A stretch of 64,000 nt of DNA from Solimonas sp. SE-A11 (GTDB lineage: Bacteria; Pseudomonadota; Gammaproteobacteria; Nevskiales; Nevskiaceae), in assembly GCF_030345715.1 (NCBI RefSeq), contig NZ_JAUASX010000001.1:620001-684000 (forward strand), read 5' to 3'. Both the position numbers and the translations under genes were made by a program. Shown here in pieces: positions 17,099 through 26,109 of this stretch (positions are counted from its first letter, which is position 1; the number at the start of each line of letters is the position of its first letter). Below the pieces are notes generated by a model. It was not told where the DNA came from. It saw only the letters and a program-made list of their open reading frames with translations, and ran no database searches.

Positions 17099-17869
17099 AT
17101 GAATCCCACCGAACTGTTCAGCCTCAAGGGCAAGATCGCCCTGGTCACCGGCGCCAGCCGCGGCATCGGCGAGAGCATCGCCAAGACCCTGGCGGGTGCC
17201 GGCGCGCACGTGATCATCTCCAGCCGCAAGCTGCCGGACTGCGAGCGCGTGGTCGGCGAGATCCGCGCCGCCGGCGGCAGCGCCGAGGCCATCGCCTGCC
17301 ACATCGGCGAGATGGCGCAGATCGACGCGATCTTCGCGCAGATCGAGCAGCAGCACGGCCGCCTCGACATCCTCATCAACAACGCCGCCGCCAATCCCTA
17401 CTTCGGCCCGATCCAGGACACCGACCTCGGCGCCTTCCAGAAGACCCTGGACGTCAACATCCGCGGCTACTTCTTCATGTCCTCCAAGGGCGTGAAGCTG
17501 ATGGCGAAGAATGGCGGCGGCAGCATCGTCAACGTCGCCTCGGTCAACGGTGTCATCCCCGGCCCGGCGCAGGGCATCTACTCCATCACCAAGGCCGCGG
17601 TCATCTCCATGACCCAGGCCTTCGCCCGTGAATGCGCCCCGCAGAAGGTGCGCGTCAACGCCCTGCTGCCGGGCTTCACCGACACCAAGTTCGCCGCCAC
17701 CCTGGTGCAGAACAAGCAGATCGTCACCAAAGTGCTGGAGCACGTGCCGATGAATCGCGTGGCGCAGCCCGACGAGATGGCCGGCGCCGTGCTGTACCTG
17801 GTGTCGCCCGCCGCCAGCTACACCACCGGCGTCGCGCTCAACGTCGACGGCGGTTACCTCGTCGCATGA
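17099..17869 (+). CDS. Short-chain dehydrogenase/reductase (classical SDR)
   Basis: This 256-residue SDR has TGASRGIG at 17-24, INNAAANPYFG (a variant of NNAG with Ala in the Gly position), the Ser in NVASVNG and YSITK as active site, and DGGYLVA at the C-terminus. The pattern is close to 3-hydroxyacyl-CoA dehydrogenase or DHRS4-like SDRs. The ATG at 17099 is preceded by TTGAGGACA. The stop overlaps the start of the next SDR (ATGA), showing tight coupling. In the cluster it could oxidise or reduce a hydroxyacyl/ketoacyl intermediate. Confidence 0.93.
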   Translation: MNPTELFSLKGKIALVTGASRGIGESIAKTLAGAGAHVIISSRKLPDCERVVGEIRAAGGSAEAIACHIGEMAQIDAIFAQIEQQHGRLDILINNAAANPYFGPIQDTDLGAFQKTLDVNIRGYFFMSSKGVKLMAKNGGGSIVNVASVNGVIPGPAQGIYSITKAAVISMTQAFARECAPQKVRVNALLPGFTDTKFAATLVQNKQIVTKVLEHVPMNRVAQPDEMAGAVLYLVSPAASYTTGVALNVDGGYLVA

Positions 17870-18696
17870 AGACGCTCGCCGGCAAGGTCGCCGTCATCAC
17901 CGGCGCGGGCAGCGGCTTCGGCCGCGAACTGGCGCTGCTCTGCGCCCAGGAAGGCATGCGCCTGTCCCTTGCCGACGTGGACGAAAAGGGCCTGGAAGCC
18001 ACCCGCGACCTGCTGCCCGCCGGCACCGCCGCCCTGCTGCAGCGCTGCGACGTCTCGCAGGGCTGGCAGGTGCAGCAGCTCGCCGATCGCACCTACGCCG
18101 AGTACGGCAGTGCGCAACTGCTGTTCAACAACGCCGGCGTCGCCGTGGCCGGCCCCACCTGGACCACCACCGAGCAGGACTGGGAGTGGGTGCTGGGCGT
18201 CAACCTGATGGGCGTGGTCCACGGCATCCGCAACTTCGTGCCGCGCATGCTCAAGCAGGGCGACGAGTGCCACATCGTCAACACCGCCTCGGTCGCCGGC
18301 CTGCTGGCCGTTCCGGCCTCCAGCGTCTACTGCGTCAGCAAGCACGGCGTGGTGGTGATGTCGGAGTGCCTGCACCACGAACTGCAGGCGGCGAGCGCGC
18401 AGATCGGCGTCTCCGTGCTGTGCCCGGCCTACGTCAACACCGGCATCGCGGATGCCGCACGCAACCGCCCGGGTGAACTGGCCGACGCCAATCCCGAGGC
18501 CGCGGCCTACGAGGAGCGCGTCCGCCAGGCGGTGAAGAAGGGCAAGATCAGCGCCGCCGACGTGGCGCGCATCACGATCGATGCGGTGAAGGAAAACCGC
18601 TTTTATATTCTGACTCACCCGGCCATCAAGCCGGCCGTGGAGATGCGCCTGCGCGACATCGTCGACGGCGGCCAGCCGCGGAATCCGATGCCGTGA
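17866..18696 (+). CDS. Short-chain dehydrogenase/reductase
   Basis: This 276-residue SDR has TGAGSGFG at 12-19, LFNNAGVAV, NTASVAGL and the catalytic YCVSK. The C-terminal region (AARNRPGELADANPEAAAYE) is longer than in the preceding SDR and resembles SDRs acting on steroid or bulky alcohols. The ATG at 17866 overlaps the upstream stop by four bases. Two different SDRs back to back suggest successive redox steps at different positions of one substrate. Confidence 0.92.
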   Translation: MKTLAGKVAVITGAGSGFGRELALLCAQEGMRLSLADVDEKGLEATRDLLPAGTAALLQRCDVSQGWQVQQLADRTYAEYGSAQLLFNNAGVAVAGPTWTTTEQDWEWVLGVNLMGVVHGIRNFVPRMLKQGDECHIVNTASVAGLLAVPASSVYCVSKHGVVVMSECLHHELQAASAQIGVSVLCPAYVNTGIADAARNRPGELADANPEAAAYEERVRQAVKKGKISAADVARITIDAVKENRFYILTHPAIKPAVEMRLRDIVDGGQPRNPMP

Positions 18697-18716
18697 GCAG
18701 CACCCTGGACCATCCA

Positions 18717-18806
18717 CCGTTCGCCCTGAGCCCGCCGAAGGGTGAACGGGCGCAACGCACCCGCAGTCACCAGCCGATCACGCTTCGACAGGCTCAGCAC
18801 GAACGG
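18717..18806. repeat. REP-like palindromic repeat (GTTCGCCCTGAGC family)
   Basis: CCGTTCGCCCT (18717-18727) pairs with AGGGTGAACGG (18739-18749). A second element, CTTCGACAGGCTCAGCACGAACGG (18783-18806), is the reverse-strand form of the same family. Related copies lie at 32975-33021 and 41103-41212. This is a dispersed intergenic repeat of REP type, placed between the second SDR and the quinone-reductase-like gene. Confidence 0.8.
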
Positions 18807-18829
18807 CACCCCACTGGAGGAATAAAAGA

Positions 18830-19813
18830 ATGAAAGCCCTGATCTGCAATCAATGGGCGCCGCCCGAGGCGCTGGTGCTGGAAGACCGTCCCGATCCGAC
18901 GCCGGGCGACAATGACGCCGTGGTGCGCGTGCATGCCGCCGGCGTCAATTTCCCAGACACCCTGATCGTGCAGGGCAAGTACCAATTCAAGCCCGAGTTC
19001 CCGTTCTCGCCGGGCGGCGAGTGCGCCGGCGTGATCGAGTCGGTCGGCGCCAAGGTCAAGCACGTCAAGCCGGGCGACAAGGTCATCTGCTTCACCGGCT
19101 GGGGCGCCTTCGCCCAACTGGTTGTGGCCGACGCCCGCGCCGTGCTGCCGATGCCTGAAGGGCTGGACTTCGTCACCGCGTCGTCCTTCGTGATGACCTA
19201 CGCCACCTCGTACCACGCCCTCAAGGACCGCGCGAAGCTCAAGGCCGGCGAGACCCTGCTGGTGCTGGGTGCTTCCGGCGGCGTCGGCCTGGCGGCCATC
19301 GAGATCGGCAAGGTGCTGGGCGCGCGCGTCATCGCCGCCGCCTCCAGCGCCGAGAAGCTGGCGGTGTGCAAGGAACACGGCGCCGATGAGCTGATCGACT
19401 ACAGCAAGGAAGACCTCAAGGAGCGCCTCAAGGCGATCACCGGGGGCAAGGGCGTAGACGTCACCTACGACCCGGTCGGCGGCCCCTACACCGAGGTGGC
19501 GCTACGCAGCACCGCCTGGCGCGGACGCCTGCTGGTGATCGGCTTCGCCAATGGCGAGATTCCCAAGATCCCCATCAACCTCGCCCTGCTCAAGGGCTGC
19601 GACATCGTCGGCGTGTTCTGGGGCGACTACGCCAAACGCGAGCCGATGAACAACCTCGCCGATCTGCGCGTGCTGATCGGTTGGCTCAAGGAAGGCAAGC
19701 TCAAGCCGCACATCGCCGGCACCTATCCGCTGTCGCGCGGCGCCGAGGCCATCCGCCTGCTGATGGACCGTCGCGTGTCCGGCAAGATCGTTGTCACCCC
19801 GCAGGAGATCTGA
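18830..19813 (+). CDS. Zinc-free MDR / NADPH:quinone oxidoreductase-like enzyme
   Basis: This 327-residue medium-chain reductase begins MKALICNQWAPPEALVLE. The substrate-side motif VHAAGVNFPDTLIVQGKYQ is typical of quinone reductase and crotonyl-CoA reductase-like MDRs. The cofactor motif is LVLGASGGVGLAAIEIGKVL. There is no zinc-ligand cluster. The ATG at 18830 follows GGAGGAATAAAAGA. In this setting it probably reduces an enoyl-type double bond with NADPH. It is separated from the SDRs by a REP repeat but lies only 2 bases from the kinase gene, so the two are co-translated. Confidence 0.92.
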   Translation: MKALICNQWAPPEALVLEDRPDPTPGDNDAVVRVHAAGVNFPDTLIVQGKYQFKPEFPFSPGGECAGVIESVGAKVKHVKPGDKVICFTGWGAFAQLVVADARAVLPMPEGLDFVTASSFVMTYATSYHALKDRAKLKAGETLLVLGASGGVGLAAIEIGKVLGARVIAAASSAEKLAVCKEHGADELIDYSKEDLKERLKAITGGKGVDVTYDPVGGPYTEVALRSTAWRGRLLVIGFANGEIPKIPINLALLKGCDIVGVFWGDYAKREPMNNLADLRVLIGWLKEGKLKPHIAGTYPLSRGAEAIRLLMDRRVSGKIVVTPQEI

Positions 19814-19815
19814 GC

Positions 19816-20889
19816 GTGTCGGACCAGAAGGATTTCACCGGTACCATGCCGGTACAGGAAAAGCACCAGTTCGACGCCGCCGCCCTCGAGAGCTACCTGG
19901 CGAAGAACGTCGAGGGCTTCGCAGGCCCACTGACGGTAGAGCAGTTCAAGGGCGGGCAGTCCAACCCCACCTACAAGCTGATCACGCCGAACAGGAAGTA
20001 CGTGCTGCGCCGCAAGCCACCCGGCAAGCTGCTGGCCTCGGCCCATGCCGTGGACCGCGAGTACAAGGTCATCAGCGCCCTGGCCAGCACCGACGTGCCG
20101 GTGGCCAAGACCTACGTCCTCTGCGAGGACGACAACATCATCGGCACGCCGTTCTACGTCATGGACTGCGTGGAAGGCCGCATCATGTGGGACCCGTCCT
20201 TGCCGGACTCCACGCCCGAGCAGCGCCGCGCCATCTTCCAGGAGATGAACCGCGTGATGGCCGCCCTGCACAAGGTGGACTACCAGGCCGTGGGCCTGGG
20301 CGACTACGGCAAGCCTGGCAACTACTTTGCGCGCCAGATCGACCGCTGGAGCAAGCAGTACCGCGCCTCCGAGACCGAGAAGATCGAGGCCTTCGACCAG
20401 TTGATAGAATGGCTGCCGGCCAACATCCCGGCCGGTGACGAGACCAGCGTGGTCCACGGCGACTACCGCCTGGACAACATGATCTTCCACCCCACCGAGC
20501 CACGCGTGCTGGCCGTGCTCGACTGGGAGCTGTCCACGCTGGGCCATCCCCTGGCCGACTTCTCCTACCACTGCATGACCTGGCACATCCCCAAGGGCGT
20601 GTTCCGCGGCCTGGCCGGCTACAAGCTGGCCGAGCTGGGCATCCCGAGCGAGGCCGAGCACGTCGCCGCCTACTGCGAGCGCATCGGCCGCGGCCCGATC
20701 CCGCAGAACGACTGGGACTTCTATATCGCCTACAACCTGTTCCGCCTCGGCGCGATCCTGCAGGGCATCGCCGGCCGCGTGAAGGACGGCACCGCCGCCA
20801 GCAAGCAGGCCGCCGCGATGGGCGCCGCCGCCCGTCCGCTGGCCGAGATGGCCTGGCAGAAGGTGCAGCAGATACAGAAGCGGAAGTAA
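19816..20889 (+). CDS. APH-family phosphotransferase, ACAD10/11 N-terminal-like
   Basis: This 357-residue kinase-fold protein has [12 protein letters not shown] as nucleotide loop, [20 protein letters not shown] with the conserved Lys, catalytic HGDYRLDN near residue 214, and metal-binding [17 protein letters not shown] near 235. This is the signature of the kinase domain found fused to an acyl-CoA dehydrogenase in ACAD10/ACAD11, and of LvaA-type 4-hydroxyacyl-CoA kinases. A GTG at 19816 is chosen because AGGAG lies 9 bases ahead of it. The next gene is the matching dehydrogenase. It probably phosphorylates a 4-hydroxyacyl-CoA. An aminoglycoside-resistance role is unlikely. Confidence 0.88.
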   Translation: MSDQKDFTGTMPVQEKHQFDAAALESYLAKNVEGFAGPLTVEQFKGGQSNPTYKLITPNRKYVLRRKPPGKLLASAHAVDREYKVISALASTDVPVAKTYVLCEDDNIIGTPFYVMDCVEGRIMWDPSLPDSTPEQRRAIFQEMNRVMAALHKVDYQAVGLGDYGKPGNYFARQIDRWSKQYRASETEKIEAFDQLIEWLPANIPAGDETSVVHGDYRLDNMIFHPTEPRVLAVLDWELSTLGHPLADFSYHCMTWHIPKGVFRGLAGYKLAELGIPSEAEHVAAYCERIGRGPIPQNDWDFYIAYNLFRLGAILQGIAGRVKDGTAASKQAAAMGAAARPLAEMAWQKVQQIQKRK

Positions 20890-20941
20890 GCACGACAGCA
20901 CCCCTCGCCCGCGTGCGGGAGAGGGGAAGGGGAGAGGGTTT

Positions 20942-21005
20942 CTGTAATTCCCGCAAGTATTACAGAGCCCTCTCTCCCGACCTCTCTCCCGTCAACGGGA
21001 GAGAG
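20942..21005. repeat. Two adjacent palindromes (CTCTCTCCCG family)
   Basis: CTGTAAT (20942-20948) pairs with ATTACAG (20959-20965), and CTCTCTCCCGT (20982-20992) pairs with ACGGGAGAGAG (20995-21005). The second belongs to the CTCTCCCCGC-AA-GCGGGGAGAG family also seen at 28198 and 32819. They fill the 143-base gap between the kinase and dehydrogenase genes and may attenuate or stabilise the message. Confidence 0.7.
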
Positions 21006-21032
21006 GAGACCAGACGACGAGGAGATACCCAG

Positions 21033-22283
<1,251 letters not shown>

Positions 22284-22299
22284 GCGTAAAGCCTTGTGG

Positions 22300-22346
22300 C
22301 GGGAATCCGCTCGTACTGCGACCCGCCCAGTACGAGGGGATTCCCG
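22300..22346. repeat. Long inverted repeat between acyl-CoA dehydrogenase and DUF2855 genes
   Basis: The 19-base arms 22300-22318 and 22328-22346 match at 17 of 19 positions around a 9-base loop (CGGGAATCCGCTCGTACTG against its partner). There is no T-run, so it could be an mRNA stabiliser, an attenuator or a repeat copy. Confidence 0.7.
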
Positions 22347-22389
22347 GGCCTGACTGCAAGGACGCGGCGCAACCCTCAAGGAGCGAACC

Positions 22390-23466
22390 ATGAACGCATT
22401 CGACTTCGAAGTGGCCCGAAAGGATCTGCGCCAGTGCCGCCTCGCCGAGTCCATGCTGCAGGAACTGCAGGACGGCCAGGTGCTGCTGCGCATCGAGCGC
22501 TTCGCGCTCACCGCCAACAACGTCACCTACGGCGTGTTCGGTGACGCCATGCAGTACTGGCAGTTCTTCCCGGCGGCCGAGGGCTGGGGGCGCATTCCGG
22601 TCTGGGGCTTCGCCCGCGTGGAGCGCTCGCGCTGCGAGGGCATCGCCGAGGGCGAGCGGGTCTACGGCTATCTGCCCATGTCCTCGCACCTGCTGGTGCA
22701 GCCGGGTCGCATCGGCGAGACCTCCTTCATGGACGCCATGCCGCATCGCCGCGCGCTGCCCGCCGCCTACCAGCTCTATCGCCGCGTCTCCAGGGATCCG
22801 GCGCATGACACGGGGCAGGAGGACGAGCAGGCCCTGCTGTCGCCGCTCTACATCACGTCCTTCCTGATCGAGGACTTCCTCGCCGACAACGGTCTCTTCG
22901 GCGGCCGCTCGGTGGTCATCGCCAGCGCCTCCAGCAAGACCGCATTGGGCGTGGCGCAGCGCCTGTCGCTGAACCGCCCGCAGTCCTGCGAGGTGATCGG
23001 CCTGACCTCGGCGCGCAACCGCGCGTTCTGCGAGCAGCTCGGCCACTACGACCGCGTGATCGGCTATGACGCACTGGAATCCCTGCCGGCGGACATGGCC
23101 AGCGTCTACGTCGACATGTCCGGCGACGGCGGCCTACTGTCGCGCGTGCATCACCATTTCAAGGACGCGCTGAAGCACAGCTGCATCGTCGGCGCCACGC
23201 ACTGGGAAGAGCGCCAGACCCAGCATGCATTGCCGGGCGCCAAGCCGCAGTTCTTCTTCGCGCCGGGCCAGATCAAGAAGCGCACGCAGGACTGGGGCCC
23301 CGGCGGCATCGACCAGCGCTTCGCTCTCGCCTGGGCCGAGTTCCTGCCGCCGCTGCGCCGCTGGCTGCGCGTGCAGCACAGCAGCCCGGCGCAGTGGGAA
23401 GCCGCCTGGCGCAAAGTGCTGGAAGGCCGTGCCGCGCCGCAAGCGGGTCACATCCTGGAGGCCTGA
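22390..23466 (+). CDS. DUF2855-family protein
   Basis: This 358-residue protein matches my memory of DUF2855: RIERFALTANNVTYGVFGDA, YWQFFPAAEGWGRIPVWGFA and VYGYLPMSSHLLVQPG. The middle resembles a degenerate MDR Rossmann domain (SVVIASASSKTALGVAQRLS), so it may be an MDR-like reductase that has lost the Gly-rich loop. No function is established for the family as far as I know. AGGAGCGAACC precedes the ATG at 22390. The next gene starts 1 base after its stop. Its repeated placement with acyl-CoA genes points to lipid metabolism. Confidence 0.88.
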   Translation: MNAFDFEVARKDLRQCRLAESMLQELQDGQVLLRIERFALTANNVTYGVFGDAMQYWQFFPAAEGWGRIPVWGFARVERSRCEGIAEGERVYGYLPMSSHLLVQPGRIGETSFMDAMPHRRALPAAYQLYRRVSRDPAHDTGQEDEQALLSPLYITSFLIEDFLADNGLFGGRSVVIASASSKTALGVAQRLSLNRPQSCEVIGLTSARNRAFCEQLGHYDRVIGYDALESLPADMASVYVDMSGDGGLLSRVHHHFKDALKHSCIVGATHWEERQTQHALPGAKPQFFFAPGQIKKRTQDWGPGGIDQRFALAWAEFLPPLRRWLRVQHSSPAQWEAAWRKVLEGRAAPQAGHILEA

Positions 23467-23467
23467 A

Positions 23468-24346
23468 ATGCTCGCCGCCACTCTCGACAGCCTGATCAAC
23501 CGCTCGCTTTCCGCGCCGGACACCTCCGGCTGGCCGGCCGGCACGCGCCTGGTCGACACCCGCATCGGCCGCCTGCGCGTGTTCGACACCGGCGGCAAGG
23601 GCCCGGTGGTGCTGATGGTGCCGGATGGCCCCAATGTCATCGAGCACCACGCCGCGGTGATCGAGCGGCTGCGCCCCTATGCGCGCGTGGTCTGCTTCGA
23701 CCTGCCGGGCTTCGGCCATTCGAAGCCCGCGCTGGCCTACGGCCATCGCCTGCAGGACGGTGCTGGCGCCGTGCTGGCGGTGATGGACGAGCTGGACATC
23801 CGCGAGGCCGCGCTGCATTTCTCCTGCGCCAACGGCCTCTACGCCATCGCCGCCGCCAAGGCCGCGCCGCATCGCATCCGCCGCCTGTTGCTGTGCCAGA
23901 CCCCGTCGATGCCGGCCATGCGCGCCTGGACGCAGAAGAACGTGCCCAAGCCGCTGCAGGTGCCGGTGGTAGGGCAGTTGCTGATGCGTGCCTCGCGCCG
24001 CCGCTTCGCCAGCGTGTGGTATGGCATCGCCCTGCCGGACCGCTCGCGCTTCGATGAATTCCTGGCGCCCGCGGATCACTCGCTGACGCATGGCGGCTGC
24101 TTCTGCCTGGCCGGTGTCGTGCAGGGCCTGTCGCAGGCCCGGGACGGCGAGCTGGACGGCGTGAAGACGCCGACGCTGCTGGTCTGGGGCGAGCGCGACC
24201 GCAGCCACCTCCGCACCTCGCCCGATTCATTGCAGGAGCTGCTGCCGCAGGCCCGCGTCGAGCGCTTCGCCGACTGCGGCCATTTCCCCGATCTCGAACA
24301 ACCACAGCGCTACGCCGAACTGGCGCTGGCCACCCTCAACGCCTGA
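23468..24346 (+). CDS. Alpha/beta-hydrolase-fold protein
   Basis: This 292-residue protein has the alpha/beta-hydrolase layout: VVLMVPDGPNVIEHHAAVIE (oxyanion area, without the common HG), VVCFDLPGFGHSKP, the nucleophile region ALHFSCANGLYAIA, Asp in LLVWGERDRSHL and His in DCGHFPDLEQP. The nucleophile elbow reads F-S-C-A-N instead of G-x-S-x-G, so catalysis may be altered. It begins 1 base after DUF2855, suggesting the two act together. It could be a thioesterase or ester hydrolase of the cluster. Confidence 0.88.
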   Translation: MLAATLDSLINRSLSAPDTSGWPAGTRLVDTRIGRLRVFDTGGKGPVVLMVPDGPNVIEHHAAVIERLRPYARVVCFDLPGFGHSKPALAYGHRLQDGAGAVLAVMDELDIREAALHFSCANGLYAIAAAKAAPHRIRRLLLCQTPSMPAMRAWTQKNVPKPLQVPVVGQLLMRASRRRFASVWYGIALPDRSRFDEFLAPADHSLTHGGCFCLAGVVQGLSQARDGELDGVKTPTLLVWGERDRSHLRTSPDSLQELLPQARVERFADCGHFPDLEQPQRYAELALATLNA

Positions 24347-24357
24347 AGGAGAACCCC

Positions 24358-25371
24358 ATGACCGCCATCAATCACCAGATCCGCCTCGCCGCCCGCCCGG
24401 TGGGCCTGCCGCAGGAGAACGTCTGGCAGCGCACCGAAGAGCCCGTGCCCGAGCCGGCCGAGGGCCAGTTCCTGGTCAAGCTGCTGTACCTGTCGCTGGA
24501 CCCGGCCATGCGCGGCTGGATGAACGACGGCAAGTCCTACGTGCCGCCGGTGGGCATCGGCGAAGTGATGCGCGCCGGTGCCGTCGGCCGCGTGATCGCC
24601 TCCAAGCATCCCAAGTTCGCCGTGGGCGAGCACGTGGTCAGCACCTTCGGCGTGCAGGAATACGCGCTGTCCGATGGCCGCGCCGTCACCAAGGTGGACC
24701 CCAAGCTGGCTCCGCTGCCGGTGTGGCTCGGCACGCTGGGCATGCCCGGCATGACGGCCTACTTCGGCCTGCTGGAAGTGGGCGAGGCCAAGGCCGGCGA
24801 GACCGTGGTGGTGTCCGGTGCCGCCGGTGCCGTGGGCGGCGTGGTGGGCCAGATCGCCAAGGTCAAGGGCTGCCGCGTGGTTGGCATCGCCGGCGGCGCT
24901 GACAAGTGCAAGTACGTGGTCGAGGAACTGGGCTTCGACGCCTGCATCGACTACAAGAACGAGGACGTGAAGAAGGGCCTCAAGCAGCACTGCCCCAAGG
25001 GCATCGACGTCTACTTCGACAACGTCGGCGGCGAGATCCTCGATGCCGCGCTGACGCAGATCACGCGCGGCGCGCGCATCGTCATCTGCGGCGCCATCTC
25101 GCAGTACAACAACACCACGCCGGTCACGGGCCCGAGCAACTACCTGTCGCTGCTGGTCAACCGCGCCAGCATGAAGGGCATGGTGGTGTTCGACTACGCC
25201 GACCGCTACGCCATCGCCGGCCGCGAAATGGCCGGCTGGCTCGCCGCCGGCAAGCTCAAGACGCGCGAGGACATCACCGAGGGCGGCATCCAGGTGTTCC
25301 CCGAGACGCTGCTCAAGCTGTTCCGCGGCGACAACACCGGTAAGCTGGTGCTGAAGATCGCGGAAGCCTGA
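24358..25371 (+). CDS. NADP-dependent MDR oxidoreductase (PTGR/CurA-like)
   Basis: This 337-residue protein has the leukotriene B4 12-hydroxydehydrogenase/CurA layout: INHQIRLAARPVGLPQEN, LLYLSLDPAMRGWMND, TVVVSGAAGAVGGVVGQIAK as cofactor loop, VDVYFDNVGGEILDAALTQI-like segments (GIDVYFDNVGGEILDA) and RIVICGAISQYN. Members reduce alpha,beta-unsaturated ketones with NADPH. It is the last gene of the acyl-CoA run, with GGAGAACCCC before the ATG, and is followed by a perfect hairpin. An enone intermediate in the pathway would be its natural substrate. Confidence 0.93.
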   Translation: MTAINHQIRLAARPVGLPQENVWQRTEEPVPEPAEGQFLVKLLYLSLDPAMRGWMNDGKSYVPPVGIGEVMRAGAVGRVIASKHPKFAVGEHVVSTFGVQEYALSDGRAVTKVDPKLAPLPVWLGTLGMPGMTAYFGLLEVGEAKAGETVVVSGAAGAVGGVVGQIAKVKGCRVVGIAGGADKCKYVVEELGFDACIDYKNEDVKKGLKQHCPKGIDVYFDNVGGEILDAALTQITRGARIVICGAISQYNNTTPVTGPSNYLSLLVNRASMKGMVVFDYADRYAIAGREMAGWLAAGKLKTREDITEGGIQVFPETLLKLFRGDNTGKLVLKIAEA

Positions 25372-25380
25372 TCCTGCTCC

Positions 25381-25412
25381 CCCGTCATGCCGGCTTTCGC
25401 CGGCATGACGGG
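25381..25412. terminator. Perfect hairpin after the acyl-CoA cluster
   Basis: The 14-base arms CCCGTCATGCCGGC and GCCGGCATGACGGG flank a TTTC loop. The hairpin starts 9 bases after the MDR stop and ends 13 bases before the next gene. There is no T-run, so it is either a Rho-independent-like barrier or a repeat element. Confidence 0.6.
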
Positions 25413-25425
25413 TTAAAGTAGGGCC

Positions 25426-26064
25426 ATGAGTGATCTCAAGCCCATTTCCTACGCCGAGTTCGGCCACAACTTCATCCGGCAGGTGGTCAATGCCGGCCGC
25501 CTGAGCCAGGAGATCGAAGGCCTGCTGCAGGAGACCATCGACGGCTCGCTCAAGCGCATGCCGGCCGACCTGATCGTGGGCTCCTATTCCTTCCGCGTGC
25601 GCGACGTGCAGGTGGAGCCGCGGCTGGAGCTGCTGCCCAAGGTCGGCTTCCGGCTGGAACTGTTCGGCGACATGCTGCTGGAACTGCGCATCCTCAACAT
25701 CCGCGCCGACGTCGACATCGACGTGCTGATCAACGTCGACCTCGACGTCGAGACCTACGAGCCACTGATCCTCAAGCTGGTGCCGCGCCCGGTCGTGCCC
25801 GAGCAGGTGCGCCTGCGGCTCGACGGCCGCAACCTGCCGGGTGGGCTGCTGCACCGCGCCCAGCTGCTGGAGCCGCTGGTGCGCGAGCAGATCGTGCGCC
25901 AGGTCAACAAGCGTATCGACAGCCCCTCGCTGGCCAAGGCCGCCACCATCGACGTGCTGAAGATGGCGCAATCCTCGCGCGTCTCCGGCAAGGCGCCGGA
26001 AGCGCCTGTGGCCGAGGTCGCCGGCCGGCCCCTGGACGGCGGGTCGCCGCAGGACACCAACTGA
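25426..26064 (+). CDS. Conserved-looking protein of unknown function, possibly lipid-binding
   Basis: This 212-residue protein has no signal peptide or membrane span. Residues 35-150 form long alternating hydrophobic strands (VRDVQVEPRLELLPKVGF, LELRILNIRADVDIDVLINV, LRLDGRNLPGGLLHRAQLLE), a pattern reminiscent of TULIP-type lipid-binding barrels. It ends with a disordered Ala/Pro/Gly-rich tail. I do not recognise the family, and the TULIP comparison is an impression only. It lies between the acyl-CoA cluster and a YegD-like Hsp70 gene, 54 and 45 bases away. Confidence 0.7.
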   Translation: MSDLKPISYAEFGHNFIRQVVNAGRLSQEIEGLLQETIDGSLKRMPADLIVGSYSFRVRDVQVEPRLELLPKVGFRLELFGDMLLELRILNIRADVDIDVLINVDLDVETYEPLILKLVPRPVVPEQVRLRLDGRNLPGGLLHRAQLLEPLVREQIVRQVNKRIDSPSLAKAATIDVLKMAQSSRVSGKAPEAPVAEVAGRPLDGGSPQDTN

Positions 26065-26109
26065 CCATCGAACGCGGGTAGAATCGCGCCCCCTTTTCCG
26101 GCCACCCCC

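Noticed and set aside
19816-20889. Aminoglycoside resistance gene
   Set aside because: The fold is APH-like, but the motifs match the ACAD10/11 kinase group and it is paired with an acyl-CoA dehydrogenase.
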